Part shown: one piece after another, positions 52,717 to 62,000 of the stretch
Layout: every line of letters begins with the position of its first letter
Numbering within the stretch: the first letter of the stretch is position 1
Source of the DNA: Streptomyces sp. NBC_00178
GTDB lineage: Bacteria > Actinomycetota > Actinomycetes > Streptomycetales > Streptomycetaceae
Length of the DNA stretch: 64,000 bases
Reading direction: 5' to 3'
Assembly: GCF_036206005.1 (NCBI RefSeq)
Contig: NZ_CP108143.1
Coordinates: forward strand, 6,911,501 to 6,975,500
Translations under genes and position numbers: made by a program
Notes under the pieces: model-generated
Databases searched by the model: none
The model's input: the letters and a program-made list of their open reading frames with translations, nothing else
What the model was told of the DNA's origin: nothing

Positions 52717-53742
52717 ATGAACACCTACCGGGCCGCGCAGGTCGCCACCCCGAACGGCAATTTCGAGGTCGTGGAGCGCGAAATTCCCCATCCAGGCCCC
52801 CGGCACGTGCGGCTGGCCGTCGAGGCCTGCGGGATCTGCCACAGCGACGACGTGTTCGTCACCGCCGGGCTCCCCGGCGTGCGGTTCCCGCTGGTCCCGG
52901 GGCACGAGGTCGCCGGTCGCATCGAGGAGCTGGGGGAGGGGGCGCAGGAACATCAGTGGAACGTGGGAGACCGCGTGACGGTGGGGTGGTTCGGAGGGAG
53001 CTGCGGATACTGCGTTCCGTGCCGACAGGGCGACTTCATGGTCTGCGAGAACATCAAGATCCCCGGATGGGCATACGACGGGGGGTACGCCGAGAGCATG
53101 ATCGCGCCGATCGACGCCCTGGCGCGCATCCCCGACGCCCTGACGGCCGCCGAAGCGGGGCCCATGGCCTGCGCGGGCGTCACGACCTTCGACGGACTGC
53201 GGCGTAGTTCCGCCGGCCCCGGCGACCTGGTGGCGGTGCTGGGACTCGGCGGGCTCGGCCATCTCGGTGTGCAGTTCGCACGGGCCATGGGCTTCGAGAC
53301 GGTGGCCATCGCCCGTGGTGCCGAGAAGGGTGAACTGGCCAGGGAACTGGGGGCCCATCACTACATCGACAGCACGGCCGGTACGCCCGTCGCCGAAGCG
53401 CTGCAGGCTCTGGGGGGCGCGAAGGCCGTCCTCGCCACTGCCGGCAGTTCGGAGGCCATCTCGGCGACGGTGGACGGCCTGCGCCCCCGAGGCGAACTCA
53501 CGGTCATCGGAGTCTCGCCCGAGAACTTCGACATCAGTCCGCTGCAGATCATCCTGAGCGGACGCGTCCTGCGGGGACACCCCTCCGGGACCGCACGAGC
53601 GGTGCAGGACACCATGGAGTTCAGCGCACTGCACGGCATTCGCCCCGTGGTCGAGACGATGCCACTCGCCGAGACCGGCACGGCCTACCGCAAGATGCTC
53701 TCGGGTTCCGCCCGCTTCCGGATGGTCCTGACCACCGGCTGA
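52717..53742 (+). CDS. Zinc-dependent alcohol dehydrogenase
   Basis: A 341-residue MDR enzyme. Catalytic zinc ligands are the Cys in ACGICHSDD and the His in PGHEVAG. The structural zinc cysteines are in SCGYCVPCRQGDFMVC. The cofactor motif is GLGGLGHLG. It probably oxidises a primary alcohol or reduces an aldehyde with NAD(P). CGGAG seven bases before ATG 52717 fixes the start. Confidence 0.95.
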   Translation: MNTYRAAQVATPNGNFEVVEREIPHPGPRHVRLAVEACGICHSDDVFVTAGLPGVRFPLVPGHEVAGRIEELGEGAQEHQWNVGDRVTVGWFGGSCGYCVPCRQGDFMVCENIKIPGWAYDGGYAESMIAPIDALARIPDALTAAEAGPMACAGVTTFDGLRRSSAGPGDLVAVLGLGGLGHLGVQFARAMGFETVAIARGAEKGELARELGAHHYIDSTAGTPVAEALQALGGAKAVLATAGSSEAISATVDGLRPRGELTVIGVSPENFDISPLQIILSGRVLRGHPSGTARAVQDTMEFSALHGIRPVVETMPLAETGTAYRKMLSGSARFRMVLTTG

Positions 53743-53781
53743 CCCTCTCCCTCGGACCCTCTTCCTTGCGAGGATGCCCCG

Positions 53782-54153
53782 TCAGTCCCGCGTCTGCGCC
53801 GGGAGCCGTGAGACGTGGTACTGACGGATCTTCCAGCCCTCGTCGTCTCGCTGTACCACCAGCGACATACGCATCCGCACCTCGGGTCGCGCTCCGCCGG
53901 TGACGGTGACATCGGCGAAACCGCAGGTGACGCCCGGCCCGATCGTGTAGCTGTGGAGAGGGACGACATCGGCACGCCGACCGTCCGCGACGGCCCGGTA
54001 GTACGAGCGCACAGCATCGCGGCCGGTGGTGACGGACGGCCCGAAGCCCTGGAACAGGGCGTCCTGGGTGAAGAGGTCCGCCATCTCGTCCGGCCGGTGG
54101 CTGTCGAAGGCGTGCTTCCAGCGTGCGAGGACTTCCTCGAGGGCATCGGTCAC
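53782..54153 (-). CDS. SnoaL/SgcJ-like NTF2-fold protein
   Basis: A 123-residue NTF2-like protein (VTDALEEVLARWKHAF then MADLFTQDALFQGFG), ending in RMRMSLVVQRDDEGWKIRQYH. The family includes polyketide cyclases, isomerases and stress proteins. The GTG start overlaps the stop of the TetR gene (GTGA), so the pair is translated together. The substrate is unknown. Confidence 0.85.
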   Translation of the reverse strand: MTDALEEVLARWKHAFDSHRPDEMADLFTQDALFQGFGPSVTTGRDAVRSYYRAVADGRRADVVPLHSYTIGPGVTCGFADVTVTGGARPEVRMRMSLVVQRDDEGWKIRQYHVSRLPAQTRD

Positions 54154-54800
54154 GGCCCGACTCCCGTCGGCCGCGCGGTGTACGCGCCTTCGTACAGGGT
54201 GGCGGTCGCCGTGTGCACGAGGAACTCCTCTGCGCGGTCCCACGACCAGCCGTTGTCGACCACCAGCGAGCGCCAGCCGCCGGGCCCGAACCAGAACCAC
54301 AGGAGGTCCGCGGTCTCCTGCTCGGTGCCGGCCGGTGCGGGGGTGAGCGCGTGGAGGTGGCGCGCGCCGGCGCGGAGGGCGTCACGGTACGCGGCCGTGG
54401 CGCGCTGCCGCAGGGCGTCGCCGTTCTCGTGGACGGGCAGAGCCTTGTGGATCGCCTCGTGCACGCAGAAGTGCCCCTCGTTGCCGGCGCGGGTGCCGTG
54501 GGCCAGGGTCTCGATCACCGCCTTCGGCGAGCTTTGGCCGAGTACCTCCTGAACGGCGTCTTCGTACCCGGACGCCGCCACACCCTGATCGACGATCCGG
54601 TCCAGGATGTCGCCCTTGCTGCCCGTGCTCGCGAACACCGTCTTGGGGGAGACTCCGGCGGCGGAGGCGATGTCCGCGACGGTCACCAGGCCGTATCCGC
54701 GTTCTGCGAACAGCTCTGTGGCCCGCAGCAGAATCTGCTCGCGCGTACGTGCAGCCGCCTGTTCCCTCAGGGGAGAGGCGTAGGGGCGCTTGTGAGGCAT
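54150..54800 (-). CDS. TetR-family regulator
   Basis: A 216-residue regulator with the HTH ATELFAERGYGLVTVADIAS, continuing AAGVSPKTVFASTGSKGDIL. The ligand domain contains FWFGPGGWRSLVVDNGWSW, an aromatic-rich pocket. It shares an operon with the SnoaL-like gene. No operator-like palindrome was clear in the 260 bp before the FMN reductase gene. Confidence 0.93.
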   Translation of the reverse strand: MPHKRPYASPLREQAAARTREQILLRATELFAERGYGLVTVADIASAAGVSPKTVFASTGSKGDILDRIVDQGVAASGYEDAVQEVLGQSSPKAVIETLAHGTRAGNEGHFCVHEAIHKALPVHENGDALRQRATAAYRDALRAGARHLHALTPAPAGTEQETADLLWFWFGPGGWRSLVVDNGWSWDRAEEFLVHTATATLYEGAYTARPTGVGP

Positions 54801-55060
54801 TGGGGCATTCTATGCCGGGCCGCGCATTCCTCATCGGGCACGGGCTGACCGGCAATCCCGGGACGGAGGGCACCGGGCCTTCGGGTGCTGAGGACCGGAC
54901 CGTAACGGAACGCCCCCCTGTGATGCTGCTCCGTCAGATGCCGGATCCGACGGGAATGCTCCAGATGAATATATTTGACTGGGCAAGCATGTCGCGTTAC
55001 GTTTCACGCCGAAGCGCGTTGCACAATGCGTTTCTGCAATGATCCACGAAGGGATTTCGC

Positions 55061-55621
55061 ATGGTCAAGATCGGTATCATCCTTGGTAGCACCCGCCCGG
55101 GCCGTAATGGTGAGGCGGTGGCGCGTTGGGTGTACGACGTCGCTTCGCAGCGCACGGACGTCGAGTTCGAGCTGGTTGATCTGCTGGACTACAACCTGCC
55201 GCACCTCGACGAGATGATGCCGCCGTCGATGGGTCAGTACGCGCAGCCGCACACGCAGGCGTGGGCGAGCAAGATCGCTTCGTTCGACGGTTTCGTCATG
55301 GTGACGCCGGAGTACAACCACTCGACGTCGGGTGCGCTGAAGAACGCGATCGACTTCCTGTACGGGGAGTGGAACAACAAGGCTGTCGGGTTCGTGGGTT
55401 ACGGCTCGGTGGGTGGTACGCGTGCGGTGGAGCACCTGCGTCTGATCGCGGCGGAGCTGCAGATGGCGGACGTGCGTGCGCAGGTGGCGCTGTCGCTGTT
55501 CACGGACTTCGAGAACTTCAGCACGTTCAAGCCCGGTCAGCACCAGGTCGACTCGCTGAACGCGACGCTGGACCAGGTCCAGGCCTGGAGCGCGGCCCTC
55601 GCCCCGCTCCGCGCCGCCTGA
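55061..55621 (+). CDS. NADPH-dependent FMN reductase
   Basis: A 186-residue flavodoxin-fold enzyme. The FMN phosphate-binding segment is LGSTRPGRNGEAVA at about 8-21, and the family signature is TPEYNHSTSGALKNAIDFLYGEW. Codon use is somewhat richer in T than its neighbours (for example GTG/GGT/CGT runs at 55370-55440). It probably reduces flavins, quinones or azo compounds. AAGGGA precedes the ATG. Confidence 0.94.
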   Translation: MVKIGIILGSTRPGRNGEAVARWVYDVASQRTDVEFELVDLLDYNLPHLDEMMPPSMGQYAQPHTQAWASKIASFDGFVMVTPEYNHSTSGALKNAIDFLYGEWNNKAVGFVGYGSVGGTRAVEHLRLIAAELQMADVRAQVALSLFTDFENFSTFKPGQHQVDSLNATLDQVQAWSAALAPLRAA

Positions 55622-55639
55622 CGGCCCGACGTTCTGCCT

Positions 55640-55676
55640 CGTCTGTGGGGGCCGCCTCAGGCGGCCCCCACAGACG
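55640..55676 (+). terminator. Very strong terminator after the FMN reductase
   Basis: A perfect 17-bp stem (55640-55656 with 55660-55676) has a 3-nt loop and starts 19 bp past the stop. Confidence 0.92.
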
Positions 55677-55788
55677 TGGACACCCCCCAATGAGCATGAT
55701 TCGTGCGCGGCAGCAGGGCCCGGCCGAAGCGCGTGATTCAGAGGTTCGCGACCGATCATTTTCTTCGTTGAGCAAGTAAAGTGGGACC

Positions 55789-56265
55789 ATGTCACATATC
55801 GCACAGCATTCGAACCCTGCTGAGCCGGAGCCCAAGCCCCTCAACGCCGAAGAAGAGGCCGTCGTACGCTCGCTGAACCGGGTCATCTATGCGCTCCCTC
55901 GTGCGATCGACGCCGACATGCTGCGGGAGCAGCGGATCTCGCTTGTTGAGTACCTGGCACTGGCGAACCTCTCCGAGGCTCCCGGAGAGCAGCTTCGGAT
56001 GAGCGATCTCGCAGCCGCTGTCGAGATGTCGCTCAGCGGCATGACGCGGCTGGCGACCCGGCTGGAGAGCCAAGGGCTGCTCGAGCGTGTCAGAGCGACG
56101 AACGACGCCCGCGGGTGGAACGCCATCCTGACCCCTGTGGGCCGCGAACGCCTGGAGAGGGCCTGGCCCACCAATCTGGCCTCCTTGCGCCGGCACTTCC
56201 TCGATCATCTGACCGGCCTCGACCTCACGAAGCTCGCAGCGGCACTGAGCGAGATCGCCACCTGA
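55789..56265 (+). CDS. MarR-family regulator
   Basis: A 158-residue winged-helix regulator: MSDLAAAVEMSLSGMTRLAT and LESQGLLERVRATNDARGWNAIL form the recognition helix and wing. It lies downstream of the FMN reductase on the same strand but after a strong terminator. Control of that reductase is plausible, not shown. Confidence 0.93.
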   Translation: MSHIAQHSNPAEPEPKPLNAEEEAVVRSLNRVIYALPRAIDADMLREQRISLVEYLALANLSEAPGEQLRMSDLAAAVEMSLSGMTRLATRLESQGLLERVRATNDARGWNAILTPVGRERLERAWPTNLASLRRHFLDHLTGLDLTKLAAALSEIAT

Positions 56266-57094
56266 CGAAGTGGTGCGCCCTGGGCAGGGCTCCACCGCCG
56301 GCTCCCACGGCTGCGCAGGGATTGCGATCACTGCCGCGAGCGGCCGGGGACGGACGACCCCGGAGCACGGCCGACATGACGGCTCCGGGTGGCGGGACTA
56401 ACCTGTTGGGGTGAACCGGCAGCCGGCGAGGCGGCGCCTCGCGGGCCGCAGGTCGCGATCGTGCCGCCGTCGAACAGTTCTGGACCGTCTCCGGAATCTT
56501 CCGGAACGGCTGCCGCACTCGGCGGTGGATGACTCGGGGTCGTGTGCATCCTCGGGGCCGTGTGACGCCTCCGCTTCACACTCCGCACGCGGGCGGGCGT
56601 CGAGCACCGGACGTGGGTGCTCCGCGCAGCGGGGCGGTCGGGCGTCGTGCCTGCTCATCGGCGTCGGGCGCGACCCTCGGGGCGGAATATTCGGCGCCTC
56701 CTGTGCTTTGAGTGAAGACGAGTCCGATCACGGCATTCCCTGGGCGATGCCGGTTCGGAGGGACTGGTCGCAGATGCCGTGCTCAGGAGGCCGCCGACGG
56801 AGTGCCCGGCGCGCCCTCCCGCCGGGAGAACACCCAGCGGGACGACGGGCCACCGGAGTGGGTGGCACAGGCGTGAACAGGGGGAGGAGGGGGCCGACGC
56901 CTCCCTGGTCCTCGCCTGGGCGGAGAGTGTGGCGTCGTTCGGCTACGGCCCCGGGGCCACGGCATTCGTCTCCGGAGCGTCGGCGGCCCACGACGCCACC
57001 CGGAGGCGGTGACCGCCGTCCGAGCGGATCCGGAGGGGTCCGCTCCTCGTGCCGTGCACCATTGATTTCCCGAGTTGAAAGAGAGACACAGGCT
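56266..57094. other. 829-bp gap with no supported gene
   Basis: Several frames are open, but their codon use is unlike the neighbours and no domain was recognised. One 78-codon plus-strand frame (56779-57012) ends VLAWAESVASFGYGPGATAF, which could be the vestige of a gene. No terminator or operator stands out. Confidence 0.4.
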
Positions 57095-57607
57095 ATGAGC
57101 GACGTTGAGCAGAAGGCATGGCTCGCCGGGGGCTGCTTCTGGGGAATGCAGGACCTGATTCGCGCGCTCCCCGGCGTCACCGCGACCCGAGTGGGGTACA
57201 GCGGTGGTGACGTGCCGAACGCGACGTACCGCAATCACGGGAATCACGCCGAGGCGATCGAGATCGCCTTCGACCCCGCGGTGACCGACTACCGCAACAT
57301 CCTGGAGTACTTCTTCCAGATCCACGATCCGAGCACGAGGAACCGGCAGGGCGGCGACATCGGCGCGAGCTACCGTTCCGCCATCTTCTACCTCGACGAC
57401 GAGCAGCGGCGCATCGCCGAGGACACCATCGCCGATGTGGACGCCTCGGGTCTGTGGCCCGGCAAGGTGGTGACCGAGGTCGCCCCGGCCGGTGACTTCT
57501 GGGAGGCCGAGACGGAGCACCAGGACTACCTGCAGAAGTACCCGGAGGGGTACACCTGCCACTTCCCGCGTCCCGGATGGAAGCTGCCGAAGCGCGCCGA
57601 AGCGTGA
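57095..57607 (+). CDS. msrA: Peptide-methionine (S)-S-oxide reductase
   Basis: A 170-residue MsrA with the catalytic GCFWG (Cys14). The signatures GYSGGDVPNATYRN, HAEAIEIAFDP and DIGASYRSAIFY are complete. It repairs oxidised methionine in proteins. AGAGAG precedes the ATG. Its terminator is shared with the convergent AI-2E family gene. Confidence 0.97.
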   Translation: MSDVEQKAWLAGGCFWGMQDLIRALPGVTATRVGYSGGDVPNATYRNHGNHAEAIEIAFDPAVTDYRNILEYFFQIHDPSTRNRQGGDIGASYRSAIFYLDDEQRRIAEDTIADVDASGLWPGKVVTEVAPAGDFWEAETEHQDYLQKYPEGYTCHFPRPGWKLPKRAEA

Positions 57608-57630
57608 TGCGGCACTGAGAAGCAGGAGGA

Positions 57631-57688
57631 CGGGCCTCCCGCCCGGATCACCCCGGATTCGCGGGGTGTGATCCGGACGGGAGGCCCG
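57631..57688. terminator. Hairpin shared by msrA and the AI-2E family gene
   Basis: 57631-57655 pairs with 57662-57688 with one mismatch and a 2-nt bulge. The 3' arm is inside the last codons of the convergent gene (stop at 57648). Confidence 0.8.
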
Positions 57689-58913
57689 GGCCGTCCGGAC
57701 CGCCAGGGGCGGCCCGGGCGTCCGGCCGGTCGCCGTGGCCCGCCAGATAGCTGACCACCGTGTTGGCCACGGCCACGAGCGGCACTGCGACGACGGCGCC
57801 GCCGATGCCCGCCACGAAGCCACCGGCAGCCACCGAGAGGATGACCGCCAGCGGGTGCACACGCACCGCGTGCCCGAGGATGAATGGCTGGAGGATGTGC
57901 CCCTCGAGCTGCTGGACGGCGAGCACGATGAGCAGCACCAGGAGCGCCTTGAATACCCCCTCGGCCACGAGTGCCACGACGACGGCCAGCGCTCCCGACA
58001 CCACGGCTCCCACCAGCGGGACGAACGCCGCGGCGAAGATGATGACGGCCAGGGGCAGGGCGAGCGGGACGCCGAGGATGTAGATTCCCAGACCGATGCA
58101 GGCCGCGTCGATGAACGCGATGGCGGCGGTGCCGTGGACGTACGCGGTCAGGGTGTGCCAGGCGCGCGGGCCGGCGCCGTGAAGCGCGGGGCGTGCGGCG
58201 GCGGGAGCGAGCCTGAGGGTCCAGGCCCAGATGCGCGCCCCGTCGTACAGCAGGAACAACGTCGAGAACAGGGTCAGCAGGACTCCGGCGATCAGTTCCA
58301 CGACGAGGGTGAAGCCCTGGATGCCGGCGTCGGTGAGCTGCCCGGTTCGGGAACTGATGCTCTTGCCGATCCGGTCCGTGGCGCTGTCGATCTGCTTCTC
58401 CGTGATGTGGAAAGGACTTTCGACCAGCCAGCGCTTGATGTCGTCGACGCCGTCCTCGATACGACCGGACAGATCGTCGAAGTTGTTCATCACCTGCCAG
58501 ACGACGAACCATCCGACCAGGCCCAGCAGCACGAACCCGCACAGTGCCGTCAGAACCGTGGCGAACCCCTGGGGCACGCCGTGCCGGTGGAGGCGGGCCA
58601 CCGTCGGCTGGAGTAGCGCAGTGATGAGGATGGCCGCGACCAGCGCGAGCGCGATGACGTGGACAGCGCTGATCACCTGACCGAGCACGTACAGGCCGGC
58701 CGCGATGACGAGGAGGCGCCACCCGGCCTCCGCTGCCACGCGAAGACCCCACGGGATCACGGTCGCCGCGGGCTCCGGCCTGACACGGGCGCGAGGAGCG
58801 GGATACGGCGACTGCGCGGTGGCCCCCGGGGCGGCGGTCTGCGCGGCTTCCGGCCGTCGTCGCGCCTCTCTCCGCTCGGAACGGAGGCGCTCGAACCTTT
58901 TCCTGAACCGCAC
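57648..58913 (-). CDS. AI-2E family transporter (YdiK/PerM-like)
   Basis: A 421-residue membrane protein with a basic, Pro/Arg-rich cytoplasmic N-terminus (about 55 residues) and about eight membrane helices. The family signatures include VQQLEGHILQPFILGHAVRVHPLAVILSV-type text (residues about 335-365). Members export small molecules or ions; the AI-2 name is historical. The extreme C-terminus overlaps the msrA terminator hairpin. Confidence 0.92.
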   Translation of the reverse strand: MRFRKRFERLRSERREARRRPEAAQTAAPGATAQSPYPAPRARVRPEPAATVIPWGLRVAAEAGWRLLVIAAGLYVLGQVISAVHVIALALVAAILITALLQPTVARLHRHGVPQGFATVLTALCGFVLLGLVGWFVVWQVMNNFDDLSGRIEDGVDDIKRWLVESPFHITEKQIDSATDRIGKSISSRTGQLTDAGIQGFTLVVELIAGVLLTLFSTLFLLYDGARIWAWTLRLAPAAARPALHGAGPRAWHTLTAYVHGTAAIAFIDAACIGLGIYILGVPLALPLAVIIFAAAFVPLVGAVVSGALAVVVALVAEGVFKALLVLLIVLAVQQLEGHILQPFILGHAVRVHPLAVILSVAAGGFVAGIGGAVVAVPLVAVANTVVSYLAGHGDRPDARAAPGGPDGPGLPSGSHPANPG

Positions 58914-59114
58914 GGCCGCCCCTGTTTCTCAGATGAGGAGCTCTCTCGCGACAGGTGCTCCGCTCCTGCGGGTGGGTGACTCAGCTGTCTCCTGTAAGTA
59001 GGAAGAGATTCAATACCAGGCAGTGGCCGACATGCCCGCGCCCGGTGCCGTACGGGCGGTTGATCACTCGTTCGGGTCATGGGGGAACACGGCCCGATGT
59101 CCGTGACGCGCGTG

Positions 59115-59723
59115 CTACTCGAATCGCTCCCATGCCCGGTCGAGTTCGGCCTGCGCGATGATCCGCTCCCTCCTCTGTGCCTCCCACTCCTCCAGGACGC
59201 CGCGCAGGGCTGAGAGCACCGTGCTCACCGGCCTCCCGACAGCGGCACCGGGACTGTGTGTCTCGGCGCCGGGCATCCCGACAGCCTCGGTGAGCGCGCT
59301 CAGCACGGGTTCCGCCGACTGCCTGCGCTCCGTCGCGCGACGACGGCCGGGGGAGTCGGTCAGGGTGATCTCGCGGCGCCGGAACGGGTGTCCCGGGGGC
59401 CGCTGCCGGATGGTGAGACCACTCGGCTCAAGGGTCCCCGTGTAGGCGTCGGCCAGCGCGCGATCCCGGCGCCACAGCCAGTCGCCGACGAGTTCGAAGG
59501 GCTCGGACCCGGTCAACGACGAGGCTGCCTGCTACAGGAACCGGTCGCTGGGCACCGCTCCCCGCCCCGGCACTATGCGCCCCCCGTCCAGGTCGACGGC
59601 CCCCGCCCCGAGCAGATCGATCAGTTCCGCGGCCGCGAGCGCGAGGGCGAGCCTCTCCGGCTCCACGGGATGATCGGGCGCCTCGTCGATGGTGATCATG
59701 AGGAGGTCCATCGCTGTGCTCAT
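59115..59723 (-). pseudogene. GPP34-domain gene interrupted by an in-frame TAG
   Basis: A 203-codon frame with one internal stop, TAG at codon 64 (59534-59532). Upstream it reads LALALAAAELIDLLGAGAVDLDG and SDRFL. Downstream it continues QAASSLTGSEPFELVGDWLWRR to the normal end. Compare the intact paralogue at 34.7-35.3 kb: DDRLLAEASAALTG aligns without gaps, so the stop replaces one residue. Nonsense mutation, readthrough or sequencing error would all fit. Codon use is normal on both sides. Confidence 0.8.
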
Positions 59724-60017
59724 CGGTCGTCACGTCCAAGCCGGGATCGACGCGTCGCGGCCCCGGATCCGACCGCCGGGAGGACACCGTTCCTGCGCAT
59801 CGCCTTCCCTCCGGCACTGGAGCCGCCCCTACGAGCTTACGGAGACCGCTTCGCGCCTGCATGCCGCGTGATGGTGATCCGGCTGCGGTGGCGTCCGGTC
59901 GGCCGCCCCGGCCACCTCGAAACCTCGCGCAGCGTCACCTCCCGCCACGCTCCGCCCGAGACACGTCCCGACCGGCCTGTCCGACGGTCGTCGGGGTCCC
60001 CGTCAACGCGCCGATGG

Positions 60018-61064
60018 TTAGCTCGGCATCGCCAGGTGTGCCAGATCCGGGGGCGGAGGTGTCGTCTGCGGCCAGAGCGGGGCGGCGTCCCCGTCGGCCA
60101 GAGCCGCGGGAGCATCGGTCAGGTTCATCCGCTCGCGCAGACGCCCGTAGAAGTCCATCGGCCCCAGACGCACGGAGCGAAGCCGTTGAGGGGCGGCGTA
60201 GACGCCGATCCAGTCGCCCGGATCGAGGACACCGCGCAGCTGTCCGTCGACACTGACCGCGGCCTGGCCGGAGCGTTCGAGCAGCCGCAGGGCGATGGGC
60301 TCGTCCGGGGCAGCCACGACCGACCGGTTGAAGGTCATGTGCGGGGCGACCGGTGTGAAGATCAGGCCCTCTGCGCGGGGTGAGACGACGGGACCGCCGG
60401 CGGCGAAACTGTAGGCGGTGGAACCCGTCGGTGTGGCGACCAGCAGTGCGTCGGCGGAGTACGAGGCCAGGAGTCTTCCGGCCAGGTAGACACCCACCGA
60501 GACCTGCCTGTCCCGGGCCAGCTTCTCCACGACGACGTCGTTGAGTGCGGTGACGTTCAGCGCGACCCCCCATTCGTTGCCGGTCTCGCAGTCGTCACGA
60601 ACCCGGGGCGGAGGCAGAAGGGGCCCGCGGCCGTAGCAGAGGAGCGTGTCCATCTCCGGGGGGATCTCAAGGGGCCGGGACGCCCGCAGCGTCAGCAGCA
60701 TGCGCTCCTCGATCTCGAGATCACCGTCGCAGACCGCGTCGAGTGCGGAGCGCACGGCAGCGGCCGACACCTCCGTCAGGAAGCCGACGCGGCCCAGATC
60801 GATCCCCAGCACGAGCGCGTCGTTCTCGGAGGCCAGCCGCGCACCGCGCAGGAAGGTGCCGTCGCCCCCCAGGGTGACGATCAGGTCGGGATCGCCGGCG
60901 GCCTCGATCTCCTCCCGGGCGCTGTGCCGGCGGCTGTCCTGCCACACATCGATGTCGGTGCACTGCACGGCCAGCTCCGCGCACCAGGCGCGGACGCTCC
61001 GGGCGGCGTCCACGGCCTCCTCGCGTCCCGCGTGCACGACCATGCCGATACGGCCGACTGTCAT
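60018..61064 (-). CDS. nadK: NAD kinase
   Basis: A 348-residue enzyme that phosphorylates NAD to NADP. The ATP/NAD motif GGDGT is at 66-70, the substrate motif ALNDVVVEK follows, and ATPTGSTAYSFAAGGPVV is present. A roughly 25-residue insertion (CYGRGPLLPPPRVRDD) precedes the ALND motif. GGAGG five bases before ATG 61064 fixes the start. It may be a second, conditional NAD kinase, since it is among stress genes. Confidence 0.95.
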   Translation of the reverse strand: MTVGRIGMVVHAGREEAVDAARSVRAWCAELAVQCTDIDVWQDSRRHSAREEIEAAGDPDLIVTLGGDGTFLRGARLASENDALVLGIDLGRVGFLTEVSAAAVRSALDAVCDGDLEIEERMLLTLRASRPLEIPPEMDTLLCYGRGPLLPPPRVRDDCETGNEWGVALNVTALNDVVVEKLARDRQVSVGVYLAGRLLASYSADALLVATPTGSTAYSFAAGGPVVSPRAEGLIFTPVAPHMTFNRSVVAAPDEPIALRLLERSGQAAVSVDGQLRGVLDPGDWIGVYAAPQRLRSVRLGPMDFYGRLRERMNLTDAPAALADGDAAPLWPQTTPPPPDLAHLAMPS

Positions 61065-61226
61065 AGTTTCCTCCATTGCCGACGGCGACGGGTCACCCTC
61101 TCCTCCGGGCGCTGCGTCTGTCAGGCGACGCGCGCGCACCAGGCCGAGGGCCACCCCATCAGCCCGACCGGGTGTCCGCTCCCTTCGAGCGCCGGGTGCG
61201 GCGATGCGGGCCGCGCACCGGCCCGG

Positions 61227-62000
61227 TCAGGGACGTCCGCCGGAGACACTCCTGCGGGCGCGGTCGGTCCTGGTCGCTGTGCGTCCGTCAGACTGGGAGG
61301 CAGGTACGGCCTGGACGAAATCGCGGACCGCACGCGTGCACGACGCCGTCTCCCCGATGGTCCCCCCGCGCGCGCCGTCCCGCAGTACCAGCAGCCTCGC
61401 GTCCGGTATGATCCCGGCGACCTCCCTGCCCCAGCCGAGGCCCGGGCCGGTGTCATCGCCGCTCACGATGACCAGTGCCGGAACGGTCAGGCCCTTCAGG
61501 GCGACGCGGTCGTCGGTGGTGTCCGGGCCGAGATCCTCGTCCAACCCCGAGACGCAGGAGGACGCTTCCGCGCCGCACGGCGGGACCGGTGCTCCCTCAT
61601 GGAGCACCACGCCCGCCAACCGCTCGGGACGGTGCGCCGCGTGATGGGCGGCGACGAGCGCACCGTGTGCGTGGCCCAGGAGGTGGACCCGCCGGACGCC
61701 CAGATTGTTGATCAGCAGTTCCAGGAAACGGCTGTAGCGGTCCCGGGTGTATCCGTGGGGGTGGGACGGGAGGCGCCCCGAGGCTCCCGTTCCGATCGGC
61801 TCCACGTAGACCATGGTCAGGTGCTTCTCCAGGGCGGGAGCACGCAGATGGGTCCAGTCGACGCCGGGTACTCCCGGATGGAACACACACACCGGTCCGC
61901 TGCCGTGCACGTGATAGCGCTGAGTGATGCCACCCACTTCGAAGGAGTGGGTGCCGGGGGAGAGCGGGTCGGGAGACGCCAGAATCGCATCGGTGCTCAT
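61227..62000 (-). CDS. Alpha/beta-hydrolase fold protein lacking its nucleophile
   Basis: A 257-residue protein with fold landmarks of alpha/beta hydrolases (VFHPGVPGVDW, YVEPIGTGASGRL). At the nucleophile elbow it has GHAHGA (109-114): Ala111 replaces Ser. The C-terminal catalytic His loop reads RDGARGGTIGE, with no His. It is therefore likely a non-hydrolytic relative, perhaps a binding protein. GGAG precedes the ATG. Confidence 0.85.
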   Translation of the reverse strand: MSTDAILASPDPLSPGTHSFEVGGITQRYHVHGSGPVCVFHPGVPGVDWTHLRAPALEKHLTMVYVEPIGTGASGRLPSHPHGYTRDRYSRFLELLINNLGVRRVHLLGHAHGALVAAHHAAHRPERLAGVVLHEGAPVPPCGAEASSCVSGLDEDLGPDTTDDRVALKGLTVPALVIVSGDDTGPGLGWGREVAGIIPDARLLVLRDGARGGTIGETASCTRAVRDFVQAVPASQSDGRTATRTDRARRSVSGGRP

